From Colwellia sp. MB3u-41 (GTDB lineage Bacteria; Pseudomonadota; Gammaproteobacteria; Enterobacterales; Alteromonadaceae): a stretch of DNA of 64,000 bases. The translations under genes and the position numbers were made by a program. The stretch spans positions 124,001-188,000 of the forward strand of contig NZ_JACGUT010000058.1 in the NCBI RefSeq assembly GCF_014076845.1. The letters are read 5' to 3'. Positions 9,501 through 22,500 of this stretch are shown piece after piece (position 1 is the stretch's first letter; every line of letters begins with the position of its first letter). Below the pieces are notes generated by a model, which saw nothing but the letters and a program-made list of their open reading frames with translations, had not been told where the DNA came from and made no database searches.

Positions 9501-10062
9501 TTAACTAACTTTTGTCACACTTAAACCTGAGGTATTAAATTGCTTTTGACAACTATACCCGTTACCAAGAGTGCTTGAGAAATTTCAACTCAAGGCGCGG
9601 TGATGACGTAATGGTTATTCCCTTATGAATCACAGCATCGATGAAGCGATATGACTCAAGCGCTTCGTCGATGGATTTAAAGTGACTTGATACTGCGTTA
9701 ACTAATCAACACATAGAATGACTATGCTTAAATCATTTTCCTTCACTAAAGTCATTTTAATTTACGCTGAAATCCTGCACTTTGAATTATATACAGGGTT
9801 GAGATATTTATGCCTTCTTGCACTGCAAACTTTATAACTGACAAAGCACTTTGACTGAGTTTACTTAATACTGCTTATTTAAATTGGCTACATATCTTAT
9901 AATACAATCACTTAACCTTACCACCCCCTATTTATTTATAAAATCAATAGAGACGACAACAATCCTGATACAAAGGGGACTGTCATTTCTGACAGCTAAA
10001 TTAACATTGTATTAACGTTTAAGGTGGTTGTATCAAATTTACACAATTTATAGACAACCAAA
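9501..10062. other. Intergenic region and luxI promoter
   Basis: Non-coding stretch between the IS3 remnant and luxI. A minus-strand frame at about 9570-9700 (HFKSIDEALESYRFIDAV) looks coding-like but is short and unidentified. The last 90 bp hold the luxI promoter with a perfect 16-bp dyad at 9980-9995. Confidence 0.5.
9980..9995. promoter_or_regulatory. Candidate lux box upstream of luxI
   Basis: CTGTCATTTCTGACAG consists of perfect 6-bp inverted arms around TTTC and fits the CT-N12-AG pattern of LuxR-type operators. It ends 67 bp before the luxI ATG. A possible -10 hexamer TATTAA follows at 10010-10015. It suggests the usual positive feedback of LuxR plus acyl-homoserine lactone on luxI. 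Confidence 0.65.
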
Positions 10063-10656
10063 ATGACAAATATTCACTACATTGAACCAAACAACAACAA
10101 CTACAGTACGATCAATAACAATCTTCTTAACGATGTTTATCGCCTACGCTATGATACATTTAAAACCAGATTAAGCTGGGAAGTTAACTGTGAAAACGGT
10201 TTAGAAAAAGACGAGTTTGATAAACTAGATGTAACCCACATTGCTATGACAGATCAAAACGAGAAAGTTGTTGGTTGCTGGAGAGCTTTACCTACTGAAG
10301 GTTCTTACATGTTGCGTAACATCTTCCCTGAATTAATGCGAGGTGAAAATATTCCTCATGAGGAGAATGTATGGGAAATCAGCCGATTCACAGTCGATAA
10401 AGCATTCACTAACAATGATAAAAGTATGGTGAGTAATTCAACCGCTCAGCTTGTTAAGTCGTTCTATGATTTTGCTCAAAAAAAAGGCATTAAATCGTAT
10501 GTATTAGTTACTACTGTTGCTTGTGAAAGAATTTTAAGATGTTTGGGAGTAGAAACACGTCGGATGGGCGATGGTAAATCAATGCAGATTGGTATTGAAA
10601 GATCAGTAGCACTTTGGGTTAATGTGAATGAGAGTCTTAATATTTCGTGCGCATGA
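10063..10656 (+). CDS. luxI: LuxI-family acyl-homoserine-lactone synthase
   Basis: The 197-aa length is usual for LuxI proteins. The conserved family residues are visible: VYRLRYDTFKTRLSWEV near residue 24-40, EFDKLDVTHI (the E/D cluster that binds SAM), GCWRALPT with its arginine, and ENVWEISRFTV with the E and R of the family signature. The enzyme would make an N-acyl-homoserine lactone from SAM and acyl-ACP in the cytoplasm; the acyl chain cannot be read from sequence. It is preceded by a lux-box-like dyad and stands alone on the plus strand, with the only luxR of the window 46 kb away across the NRPS genes. It likely provides cell-density control of the peptide locus. Confidence 0.95.
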   Translation: MTNIHYIEPNNNNYSTINNNLLNDVYRLRYDTFKTRLSWEVNCENGLEKDEFDKLDVTHIAMTDQNEKVVGCWRALPTEGSYMLRNIFPELMRGENIPHEENVWEISRFTVDKAFTNNDKSMVSNSTAQLVKSFYDFAQKKGIKSYVLVTTVACERILRCLGVETRRMGDGKSMQIGIERSVALWVNVNESLNISCA

Positions 10657-10839
10657 TATTTTATTTAGCTTAATGAATATAAGGAATAATAATAAACCTT
10701 TTAAAGGATTTATTATATATAGAGATGCAAAATCAGATTTTTAACAATCTAACAGAAATAGAAAATTCAATAAAAATAATTGCCTAAATTGACAAAGTAT
10801 TAATTATAGAACTGAATGCCATAGAAATAATGTAGTAGA

Positions 10840-11118
10840 ACAAAATCCTAAGATATTGGCCCTGACCAAAGGTTTGAACTCTATAATAATGACTTATATT
10901 TCAATGTAGCTAATTAGGGCGAATCCATACTAGACCAAAAAGCATATTATGCCTTAGCTACTGACATTAAAAGTGATAAAGAAAAACTTTGCTTTTTAAC
11001 ACATACTCTTTGTGAATATTCTCCCAGTTAAAATGAATCTAGAATTATAAAGGCCTTAGACAAGGCATTCATTAAAGAGAACAGTTATTCTATTGTCGAT
11101 ATCAATAACGTAGGTTAA
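10840..11118 (+). pseudogene. Possible decayed ORF, unknown
   Basis: One plus-strand frame reads with protein-like composition (LDQKAYYALATDIKSDKE, then RIIKALDKAFIKENS) but is broken by TAG at 10915 and TAA at 11029, before a final TAA at 11116-11118. No start codon or family could be assigned. It may be only chance. Confidence 0.25.
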
Positions 11119-11675
11119 AACTTTTATAAACAAGCCATTAGGTGGAGGTTGAGCAAACTCTATTCGTCGTTACCTTTGTTTTTAAGGACGTTACATGGAG
11201 ATAACCTAGAAGAGAATGCAGGCGCATATTCGCCTGAATAACTCTTAACAAAAAATATGCCTTAATTATAATTCGCTCCGATTTCCTGAAAAGAGCATCT
11301 TCAAGTGGATCGCGTATATCAATTTTCAAAACACAATTAAACAATTTATTTAGTACAATCAGGTGTTATAACAACGCGAAATTAACTTGTGTGAACAAGG
11401 AAAAAAATCGAATTGCAATTTCATTATTATTTCATTTAGATAAAACTGAAGTAGCTAAAATGTTATCGTTCCTTTGACCCCCTCTTAAAATGCATTAATG
11501 TGCTGTTTACACTCACTCATATTTTGACGATATTATTAGAAATAATGAAAATAAATTTAATAATAAACCCACAAAAAATATAAAATGAACAGGCCTTACT
11601 AACAACAATAAACAACATAATGGCCACCGCAGCGATGCTCCATTTGGCTGTACAGACATCAATGCTACTGCGTAA

Positions 11676-11737
11676 ACTTCATCCGTTATACAAAATATTA
11701 TCGTCTGTCCATTTTCAAACTTATTAACTTTATGGCA
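11676..11737 (-). pseudogene. Degraded copy of the 3' end of the ABC exporter gene
   Basis: This segment resembles 11804-11865, the last codons of the neighbouring exporter (shared: TTCATCCGTT, CCATTTTCAAACTTA, ACTTTAT), at about three quarters identity over 62 bp. On the minus strand it reads KFENGQ and TDE like the exporter's C-terminus (VIKFENGQAAEVGKTDELF). It is probably the relic of a second, tandem exporter gene. Confidence 0.65.
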
Positions 11738-11773
11738 CTTTAGCTTCTATTCTTAGTTGGAAAAGTAAAATGG

Positions 11774-13435
11774 TTACGCTGACGCCTTCAATGGTTCGGC
11801 GAAAAGTTCATCCGTTTTACCAACTTCTGCCGCCTGGCCATTTTCAAACTTAATGACTTTATCAGCAAGGTTAAAATATCTGTCGTCATGGGTGATTGCA
11901 ATAACCGTTTTACCATTGCTTTTCATTTCAGCCAGTAATTCAGTGTAAAAATAATGTCTGAAGTAAGGGTCTTGATCAGCAGCCCATTCATCAAAAAGGT
12001 AAATAGGTGAATCTTCCATGTAGGCTAATAATAAAGCTAATCTTTTCTTTTGTCCCATAGATAGCTTAGTTGTTTTCAATACACCACCTGACACAGTAAC
12101 TTTATCCGATAATCCAAGATTTTCTAAATGCTTAAGAATATCTTCATCAACCGCTAACTCCCCTTTTGAATCTAACACTTCACTAAATAAATAATAATCT
12201 GAGAAAATAGTGGTGAAATAATCACGATACCATTGACTATTTTCAGTGGTTAGCGCCTTGCCATCAACCTGTATTGAGCCTTTATCTGCGGTATACAAAC
12301 TCGTAAATAATTTAGCAAATGTAGACTTACCACTTCCGTTACCACCAATAATAAATACCGTTTCACCTTGGTTAAAATTTAAATTTATAGGGCCAACAGA
12401 GAATTCATAAGCACCATCTTCACTTTCATACTTATATTCCAAATCTTTAACTTCAATCTTATTCCATTGTTTTTCGTTTCTTGGTTCATTAACTTGTGAA
12501 CCATCCTCGTGGGTATACTCTGGTGCAAGGTTTAGGCTTTCAATTTTATTAAACGCTATTTTTCCTTTTGAAATAGGCATAAAGGTATTCATCAGAAAAT
12601 TAATGGGTCCGACTAAATAAGTAATAATAAAGACATATCCAACAATATCGCCAATGCTTGCAGATTCAAACATACTCGCTGAAAAAGCGATAACACCTAA
12701 AGTTAAAAATAACATGGCTGATGTCCAGTTATTATTCAGACTCCAGTATAGTTGTGCTTTTAAATCCTGATTTTGAATTTCTTTTGTCGCTGGCATGGTT
12801 ACGTTTTTATAAAAATAATTTTTACGACTCTGATTCAAGCTTAATTCCTTGCCGCCATCAACCAAAGCCTTAAAGTTTTCAAAAAGAACATCTTCACTCT
12901 CACGCAACTCTTTATATTTATCACCAACTTTATTAATAATAAACTGGGCAACCGTAATTGCAGCCGTTAAAAAAGACGCCAAAAGGAAAAAATGTCCTGG
13001 AGATAAATAAAATAAATAGAAGAAGCTCAGCACTACCATTGTTAAATGAAAGGTAAACATAGGCACCAAAGTCATCGCACTGGATATACTGCTAATATCA
13101 TTAGTAATTGTCGCTTGAATACGATGCCCCCCAATGCGCTCTAGCTGCTCATAACTCGTTGCTAATACCCGGTTCACCATTGAATTTCTCAACTTACATA
13201 CCATAGATGTACTCAATCGAGCGAGTAAATACTGTGATAGCAAACCAAAAAAAAGCAAACCCAACACACCTAGACCATAAATTTGCACACGTTCTAAAAT
13301 ACTCTGTGTAGTCTCAAGCGTGACTTCATTTCTTATTTGCAACATTAAAAAAACACCTGCAAATGCCGTTAGCGCACTAGCTAATGCTGAAAGCGCAATC
13401 AAACCTTTGTACTTCCCTAACATATTGTTAAACAT
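11774..13435 (-). CDS. PvdE/SyrD-like cyclic-peptide ABC exporter
   Basis: A 553-aa fused permease-ATPase. About six membrane segments span residues 1-290, followed by an ATPase domain with Walker A GGNGSGKST near 365, signature LSMGQKKRL, Walker B PIYLFDEWAADQDP and switch histidine AITHDD. This length and the DEWAADQDP block fit the cyclic peptide export family (PvdE, SyrD), which moves NRPS products or their precursors across the inner membrane to the periplasm. It starts 123 bp after NRPS A on the same strand and is probably co-transcribed. An AGGAG ribosome binding site precedes the ATG. A relic of a possible second copy lies just downstream. Confidence 0.93.
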   Translation of the reverse strand: MFNNMLGKYKGLIALSALASALTAFAGVFLMLQIRNEVTLETTQSILERVQIYGLGVLGLLFFGLLSQYLLARLSTSMVCKLRNSMVNRVLATSYEQLERIGGHRIQATITNDISSISSAMTLVPMFTFHLTMVVLSFFYLFYLSPGHFFLLASFLTAAITVAQFIINKVGDKYKELRESEDVLFENFKALVDGGKELSLNQSRKNYFYKNVTMPATKEIQNQDLKAQLYWSLNNNWTSAMLFLTLGVIAFSASMFESASIGDIVGYVFIITYLVGPINFLMNTFMPISKGKIAFNKIESLNLAPEYTHEDGSQVNEPRNEKQWNKIEVKDLEYKYESEDGAYEFSVGPINLNFNQGETVFIIGGNGSGKSTFAKLFTSLYTADKGSIQVDGKALTTENSQWYRDYFTTIFSDYYLFSEVLDSKGELAVDEDILKHLENLGLSDKVTVSGGVLKTTKLSMGQKKRLALLLAYMEDSPIYLFDEWAADQDPYFRHYFYTELLAEMKSNGKTVIAITHDDRYFNLADKVIKFENGQAAEVGKTDELFAEPLKASA

Positions 13436-13558
13436 TGTATAAATACTCCTAAAATGCTGACGAGGAACATTCTTCCCTCGCTTATACAGCTTTAATTTTT
13501 GATAGTTGACTATTGGTATATATCGAATTAGCCGATGTTATTATTATAAAAAGAAACG

Positions 13559-16500
13559 CTATAAAATGAATTCTTCTTCATCTTCTTCTAATTCAAAAGA
13601 TTCCAATTGCGACTCAACCAACTTAGCAATATTTTCAATAGAAGGTTCGCTAAAGAAATTTTCCAACGTCATCTCTACATCATAGTGTTTTCTCACTCGT
13701 CCAACGACTTGGCTTGCAATAAGTGAATGACCACCTAAGTCAAAGAAACTATCTGTCATACTCACTTTTTCAAGTTGTAAAACCTCTTGCCATATTATCG
13801 CTAATTGCATCTCTACTTCTGTTCGTGGCGCAATAAATTCGTTGCTAACAATGTTAGCAGTTTTAAGCTCAGGCAATGCTTTACGGTCGACCTTACCATT
13901 AATATTCAATGGTAATTTGACCATTTCAATAAAATGATCAGGAAGCATGTAATGAGGCATTTGCTTTTTAAACCATGTTTTTAGTTCTGACCAATCTATA
14001 CCTGGAGCAACAACGTAAGCAACTAATTTTTTATGCATCGGATTCTCACCAGAAACAACAACAATACAATCTTTTATTTGCGAATGCTCATTAAGAACCG
14101 CTTCTATTTCTCCTAATTCTATTCTGAATCCACGAATTTTCACCTGGTGGTCTGTTCGACCAACAAAATCAATATTGCCATCACCTTGAAATCTTGCCAA
14201 ATCTCCACTTCGATACATTCTGGCGTTACTATCTTCAACAAAAGGATTGTTAACAAATACAGTAGCGTTCAAGTCATCACGGTTCAAATATCCTTTAGCC
14301 AGACCATCACCACCTAAATATAATTCACCGATAACGCCTACTGGTACAGGCTGTTGATGTTTATCAAGAATATAAGCCGTTGAATTAGCAATCGGACGAC
14401 CTATCGGTATAGATCTCTGCTCGTTACTAACTTGATTAATTTTATAACCAACTGAAAATGTGGTGTTTTCTGTCGGCCCATAAAGATTTGATATATTGTG
14501 AAGCAGATCAGAACGCTGTAAAGATCTAACCGCTTCAGGGTCTACTACGTCACCACCGACCAAAACAGAGCATAAGGTTACAAACGCATCCGGCACCTCT
14601 TTCACTACTTGGGCAAACAGTGTTCCCGTAATAAATAGCGCACTAATTTCATTTTCTCGCAGTGCAGCCGCAAAGTTAACGGGAGATAATACTACATTCT
14701 TATCCATGCCAACCAGCTTACCACCATTTAACAACGCCCCCCATAATTCAAAGGTTACCGCATCAAAAGCAATATTTGACAATTGAGCGATACAACTATT
14801 TTCGTCAAGCTCAACATAATCTGTGTTCAAGACCAATCGGTTAACAGCCTGATGCGGAATAACAGCACCTTTAGGCTTGCCGGTGGTACCTGACGTATAA
14901 ATGATATAAGCAGTGCTGGTGCCTTGTGCAGTCATGGTTAAATTATTTTCTGACGCAAGTGCTAACGCAGAGCTAATTGCCTTTAAACACACACAATTTA
15001 CTGATAAACCTTCAAATACCGTTAAAGCCTCACCGTAACCTATGATGGTTTGAATATTTGCATCTTGCACAATATAGTTCAATCGTTCTTCAGGATAACT
15101 CAAATCGAGTGGCACATAAGCACGACCTGTTTTTATTATTGCCAACAGTGCCACAACCCAGTCAGCTCCTGCGCTTAAAGAAAGACCCACATGTTCACCA
15201 ATGGTGTATTCCTGTTGTAATAACCAGTTGGCTAATTGATTGGCTTTTCTATTTAAAGCACTATAAGTCAGCGTGTCGTTACCAAATTTAACAGCAACAT
15301 GTTCGGATCTTTGTACTGCTATTTGTTCAAATACGCTCGCCAGATTTTCCTCTGAAGGATAATCACTACTGGTTTCATTCCATTGATAAACCAGTTGTTC
15401 TTTTTCTTGGCTGGTGATCATTGGTAATGTTTCAATGTTTTGCTCAGGCGATGCAATGATAGATTGCAACAACACATCAAAATGACCAGCCATACGCTCA
15501 ATTGTTTGATGATCAAAAAGATCACTATTGTATTCCCAACTGGTTTCCAATCCAGATTCACGCTCAATAACATTAAGGGTCAAATCAAATTTGGCCGTTG
15601 TATGCTCCTGTGGGAGCGTTGCTATGGTTAAATCTGGCAATTGTAACTGAGTTGATTCATTGTTTTGTAAAGCAAACATTATTTGGAAAACAGGACTATG
15701 GCTGGTACTGCGCTCTACATCCAAAGTTTCAACCAACATTTCAAAAGGTAAACTTTGATGTTCAAAAGCTTCTAATGCTGTCGTTTTCACTTGTGCCAAT
15801 AAGTCGGTAAAGCTGGGTTCACCACTCAAATTATTTCTTAGTACCAGCGTATTTATAAAGAAACCAATCAATGGTTCTATTTCGCTTTGCGTTCTTCCTG
15901 CAATCGGTGTACCCATGACAATATCTGATTCATTACTGTAGCGACTAATTAATACTGAAAAGGCCGCTTGCAATGTCATAAACAAGGTGGTTTTCGCTTT
16001 ACGACTCAATTCAACCAAACCATCACGACAACTTGCACTAATAGGATGATGATAAAGCTGTCCTTTAGAAGAAGGAGTAGCAGGGCGAACATTATCTAAA
16101 GGCAAACTATGCAGTTTTGGCAAATTCGCTAATTTATTGGCCCAATAATCCACATGATCTGTTCTGGCATCCAATGTTAGCCATGTGCGTTGTGCAAAAG
16201 CAAAGTCAGAATATTGAATGGCTAAAGGTAATAAAGGATATTCCGAACCTGTTACATAAGATTCATACAAGCTAGCAAACTCATTAAGCAGAATATTCAT
16301 TGACCAGCCATCAGAAGCAATGTGATGCATATTAACCATTAATACATGACTATCTTGTGTCAGTTTAACAACCAATGCACGGATCATCAGATCAGCATCT
16401 AAAGCAAAAGTTTCTGTCGCATGCGCATTAATAACTTCATGCAAGGTAACCGATTTTTCACTTTCATCTAAATAATTCAACTCAATAATCTTCATGGTTA

Positions 16501-19500
16501 GCGGAGCGAATGATTGAACAATTTGTTCAAGTTCACCATCGTTATCCTGATATGTTGTCCGGAGTATTTCATGCCTTTTTATAATTTCATTAATCGCTTT
16601 ATTAACATAATTCAGGTTTAACTGACCATCAAACCTAACGGCCATTGGCATGTTATAACTAGAGCCTGTACCTGACATTTGTTCGATAAACCACATACGC
16701 TGTTGCGAAAAAGACAAAGGTAAAGATTGAGACCTGTCTACTGGTTGAATCGTCAATGCTGACGACGCATTATCTTTATCGACAATCAGCATTTGCGCAG
16801 CAAGTTCTCTGATAGTTGGTGTACTGAATATTGTTTTTAGCGAAACATCCTGCGCCATTTCAGTTCTGATTGCAGATGCAAGACGTGAAGCCAGTAACGA
16901 GTGTCCTCCCAATTCAAAGAAATTTGCCGTTACACTAATAGTCCCTATATTTAATAATTCAGACCACACCTGATGCAGTTCCTGCTCTAACGTAGTCACA
17001 GGTGCTTCATAGCTTCCCTGAGAATTCTCAGCAAGATCTGGGGCTGGTAATGCGTGGCGATTAATTTTACCGTTTTGCGTCAATGGTAATGCAGGTAAAT
17101 AAACAAACGCAGTTGGCACCATATACTCAGGTAATGCAGCTAATAACGCCTGTTTCAATGTTAACGTTAACTGCTGTTGCTGATAACTATCAGTGTTTGC
17201 TTCATTGCTTCCGGCTGGAAGAATAATATAAGCAACAATAAACTTGTTATCATTAGCTGTACTACGCACCACCACAACAGCATCCGCCACGTTTTCATGT
17301 TGGATAAGTTGATTTTGTATCTCACCTAATTCAATTCTGAAACCACGTACTTTTACTTGTTCATCTGTACGACCAAGATATTCCAATGCACCGTCTTTAC
17401 TTAAGCGTACATAATCACCCGTTCTATACAAACGTCCTTCTGTTTCAGAAGTAATAAAGTCCTTAACAAAACGTTCATTCGTCATTTCCGGACGATTTAA
17501 ATATCCACGTGCTAATCCGGCACCACCTACATAAAGTTCGCCCGGCATACCCATTGGTAATAATTGTTTTTCCGCATTACAAACATATAAACCTAAGTCT
17601 TCCAGTGCGACACCAATATCACTGATTGATGATTGACTATGCTCAGCATGTATGCGGCGATAAGTAACGTGTACTGTTGTTTCAGTAATACCATACATGT
17701 TGATCATTTCTGGCGAATTATCGGTAAAGCGTTCAAACCAGGGCAGCAATTTCATTGGCTCTAAAGCTTCACCACCAAAAACAACATAACGTAAACTAAA
17801 CTGGCGTTCGCAAGGCACAATGTGCTCAAGTAAATTATAGAAAGCAGAAGGTGTTTGGTTTAACACGGTAATGCCCTCTTCTATCAGTAAATTAACAAAC
17901 TGATCCGGAGAACGACTTATTTCCTGAGAAACGTTAACTAATCGGGCACCATGAATGAGTGCTCCCCATGTTTCCCAAACAGCAAAGTCAAAGGAAAATG
18001 AATGAAATAATGTCCAGGCATCTTCAGCATTGAAATTAAAATGCTTTTTGCTTGAAGTAAATAAACGCAATACATTTTGGTGTTCAATTAAAACGCCTTT
18101 TGGCTGTCCCGTTGAACCCGATGTATAAATAACATAAGCCAGATTTGATGCTAATACTGCAACCAAAGGGTTAACACTCGACTCTTGTTCAATTTCAGCT
18201 GCAAGTGTATCAGTACACAAGCAAATGGTTTCTTCAAATCCTATTTGTTCAACCAACCCGGCATCAGTAATAACAATGCTTAATTGCGCATCTTCTACCA
18301 TGTAATGCAGTCGTTCTTTCGGGTAAGCCGGATCAAGAGGTACATATGCCCCACCGGCTTTAAGTACCGCCAGCATACCAATGATCATATCAGCAGAACG
18401 ATTAAAACACAGACCAACTAAATCATCAGGGTTAACACCTTCAGCAATGAGTTTATGCGCTAATTGATTCGCTTGAGCATTAAGCTCACCGTAACTGGTT
18501 GTTATACCATCATAGCTAAGCGCTACTGACTGTGGATTAAGCTGTACTTGTTGTTCAAATTTCTGATGAATCGTTATTTCACCTTCATTTGTCTCAATAA
18601 AATCACGAGCAACTTTAGGCTGACCAGCCAATACCAGTACTTGCCGTGCTGTATCGTTCATCATTGGCAAACAAAGAATTGTTTCAGCTGAATCTTTTAT
18701 TATGCTATCTAACAATACAGTGAAACATTTAGCCATTTGCTCTATTGATTCTTGTGCAAATAAATCTCGGTTGTATTCCCAATTAACGCTAAGTCCATCT
18801 GCTTGTTCACTCATTGTTAACGTAAGATCAAATTTAGCTAGCGTTCTTTCCTGCTTAACTCTGCTTAAACTGATGTCTTCCATATTCTCTAAAGGCTGTT
18901 CATTGTTTTGCAAAACAAACATTATTTGGAACAGCGGGGTATAACTCAGACTACGCTCTGGCTGCAAATTTTCTACCAACATTTCAAATGGAACATGCTG
19001 ATGAGCAAATGCATCCAGTGAAACTTGTCTTGCTTGCGCTAATACAGCGTCAAAACTCGGGTTATTGTCTAAATCAAGGCGTAGCACTAAAGTATTAACA
19101 AAAAAGCCAATCAAGGATTCTACTTCAGCCTGAGTTCTGCCCGCAACAGGCGTCCCCATAACAATATCGGTTTCATTGCTATAGCGGCTTAATAGTACAG
19201 AAAATGCCGCTTGCAATGTCATAAACAACGTTGTACTGCTGCGTTTACTTAGTTCATTTAATCCGTTAGCACATGAACCACTGATGTTGTGATTATAAAC
19301 AGCGCCATGATAAGTCTTTTCTGCAGGCCTTGAGTAATCTAACGGTAAATCATGTAAAGGGGGTAAACCGTTTAGTTTCTGCTCCCAATATGACAATTGT
19401 TGTTCAAGCACAGAGCCATTCAACCACTGACGCTGCCAATGAGCATAATCAGCATATTGAATATTCAAAGGCGTTAACGGATCAGTATCACCTGCTATAT

Positions 19501-22500
19501 AAGCTTTATACAGCTGAGTAAACTCGCTGATTAATACACTCATTGACCAGCCATCTGAAGCAATATGATGCATATTAAACAAGATCACGTGTGAATTACT
19601 GTTTTCACGTACAAGTGTTACACGCAACATCAAGTCTGTAGACAAATCAAAAGAACGTAAAGCATGTTCATTAACCAACGCTTCCAAATTACTATCACTG
19701 GTCGGTAAATCGATTAAAGGTATTAACACTTCTTTAGGTTCAAGAATAACTTGGACCGCTTGTCCTTCCTGAGTTTTAAACACTGTTCTTAAGCTTTCAT
19801 GGCGAGCAATGATGGTATCAAAAGCACGTTGTAGTGCGTCGATGTTTAAATTACCCTGAAAACGAATAGCCATTGGCATATTGTAATTTGCCGATGCTGT
19901 ATCCATTTGGTCAATAAACCATAAACGTTGCTGAGCAAATGACAATGGCAAGTCTTCTGTTCTGGATACTGATTCTATCGCAGCCAAACCAGTAGTTTGA
20001 ACATCTTCATTGCCTAGTTTTTCGTCTATTTCCTCGGCTAATGCCCGAATTGTAGATTTTTCAAATAGCATTTTTAACGGTAGTTCAACCGATAAGCTTT
20101 GGCGAATAGCCGAAACCAAACGCGTTGCCAATAACGAGTGTCCACCTAATTCAAAGAAGTTAGCGGTAACACTCACTTGCGTTAACTTAAGTATATCTGA
20201 CCAAAGTGTGTGCAAACTTTTTTCAGTATTTGTAACTGGCGCTTCATAGTTTGCTGATATTGCGCTTGATATATCAATTGCCGGCAGGGCTGCACGATCA
20301 AGCTTACCATTACTTGTTAAAGGTAATGTATCCAAAATCACCACAAAAGTAGGAACCATATACTCAGGTAATCTATCTTGTAACCAGGCTTTTAACGTAT
20401 CTCCACTTTCCTCTGACACCGCGTATGCTACCAATTGTTTATCGTGTGACGTTTCGCCTCGCACAACCAAAATACAATGATGAACGCTCTCATGCTCTTG
20501 CAGTACTGATTCTACCTCGCCTAATTCAATTCTAAATCCACGAATTTTTACTTGATGGTCAACACGGCCAAGATATTCAATATCACCGGAGGGTAAATAT
20601 TGTGCTAAATCCCCTGTTCGATAAAGCTTAGCTGACGGCTCCTGACTAAATGGATGTTTAATAAATTTTTGCTGAGTTAATTCTTTCTGATTAAGATAAC
20701 CCAGCGCTAAACCATCACCGCCAAGGTATAATTCACCTTTCACACCAACAGGAACAGGTTGTTGATTAATATCTAATATATAAGCAGTTGAGTTAGCAAT
20801 AGGACGACCTATCGGTACGGATTTTTGATCCTTATCTACTTGTTTAATTTCATGACACACAGAAAAGGTAGTATTTTCTGTCGGTCCATATCCATTTAAC
20901 AAACGCTTGGGTGGTGCAGACGCTAATAAAGCTCTGATAGCGTCAGGTTCTAATGCTTCGCCACCCACTATAACGGTCGATACAGTTGAAAATGCATCAG
21001 GCACTTCTTTCACTACCTGATTAAACAATGCTCCGGTAATGAATAACACGCTGATTTCCTTTTCTCGCAATGCGCCAGCCAAATCAACCGGTGATAAAAT
21101 AATATCGTTGGCAATATCAACCAGCGTACCACCGTTTAACAATGCTCCCCATAACTCAAAAGTTACCGCGTCAAATGCCGTATTAGACAACTGTGCAAGA
21201 TTATCTTGTGGCTGTAAATTAACATAATTTGTGTTCAAAACTAAACGCAGCACGCCTTTTTGCGGCACCATCACACCTTTAGGCTGACCTGTTGTGCCTG
21301 AAGTGTAGGTAATATAAGCCAAAGTATTGCTGGATATTATACACTCCAAATTATGGTTTGGTTGCAGCGCTAACGCTTGTTTTATCGCAGCAAGAAAAAT
21401 AACGTTTTCTATCGCTGGTATCTGTTCAAGTTGTGCATCGTTGCCTATCACCCAACGTAGTTCAGCATCTTGGGCAATATAACGCAAACGTTCAGCCGGA
21501 TAACTCGGATCTAGCGGCACATATGTCGCACCCAATTTAATGATTGCTAACACAGTAACAGCCCAATCAATACTTGAAGGTAATGCAACACCCACAAATT
21601 CACCTACATCAACACCTTCTGAGTGTAACCAGTGGGCTAACTGATTCGCTTGCTCATTTAATTCACTATAGCTTAACTTCGCCTCGTCATAATGCAATGC
21701 AGTAGCATCACCATCTTTTGCTACTTGCTGTTCAAAAATATTCGCTAAATTAGCATTCTCCGGATATTGTGTTGAGGTTTGATTCCACTCGTGAATACAT
21801 TGTTCCCTCTCTTCTTTACTTAGCATAGACAAAGCACCCACAGACTCTTCAGCCTTGTTTAGCATATCGATAAAGATGTTACTAAGATGCCCCATCATTT
21901 GCTCAATCTTATCGGATGTAAATTGACCTGTTTGATAACAAAATTCAACCGACAATGTTTCTTGTGCAACGGCAATAAGTGCCAAGGGATAATTGGTACG
22001 ATCGCTATTACCAATACGGGTAAAATCTAATGCACCTTCCTGAGTTCTAGTCGGGAAGTTTTCAAAAACTAACAAGCTATGGAACAAGGCGTGTTGATTA
22101 ACAATTTCACTCCACTGCTGAACATCAGACAATGGTGAATATTCAAATTCTCGCATATTTAAATTGGTTTGCTGAATCTCCTGCAACCAATCTTTCAAAC
22201 TCAAGTCAAAACCTAACGCTACCGGTACAGGCAAGGTATTGATAAATAATCCAAGTATTTGCTCAACACCGGCTAAATCTGCAGGTCGTCCTGATGTGGT
22301 AGAGCCAAACAATACTTTTTTCTGCCCGCTGTAAGCCCCAAGTAAAAGCGACCATGCAGCCTGAACTAAGGTATTCATAGTAACACGGCAACTTTTCGCC
22401 AACGTTTGTAATTGAGCTGTCACATCTACAGGCAAGGTTAAATGTTGCTTGTTATAACCAAAATCATTTTTATCGTTATGCATAGGCAATGCAGTTGGCT

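Larger units (their letters stand above)
10657..11773. other. Gene-free region with decayed sequence
   Basis: About 1.1 kb without an intact gene between luxI and the exporter gene, which converge here. An imperfect hairpin around 10688-10712 (ATAAACCTTT/AAAGGATTTAT) may end luxI transcription. A plus-strand frame at 10840-11118 looks like a broken gene, and 11676-11737 is a degraded copy of the exporter's 3' end. The rest holds nothing recognisable. Confidence 0.6.

Noticed and set aside
11138-11344. 68-codon minus-strand frame in the gene-free region
   Set aside because: Composition and lack of a start signal suggest chance; the surrounding DNA is decayed.
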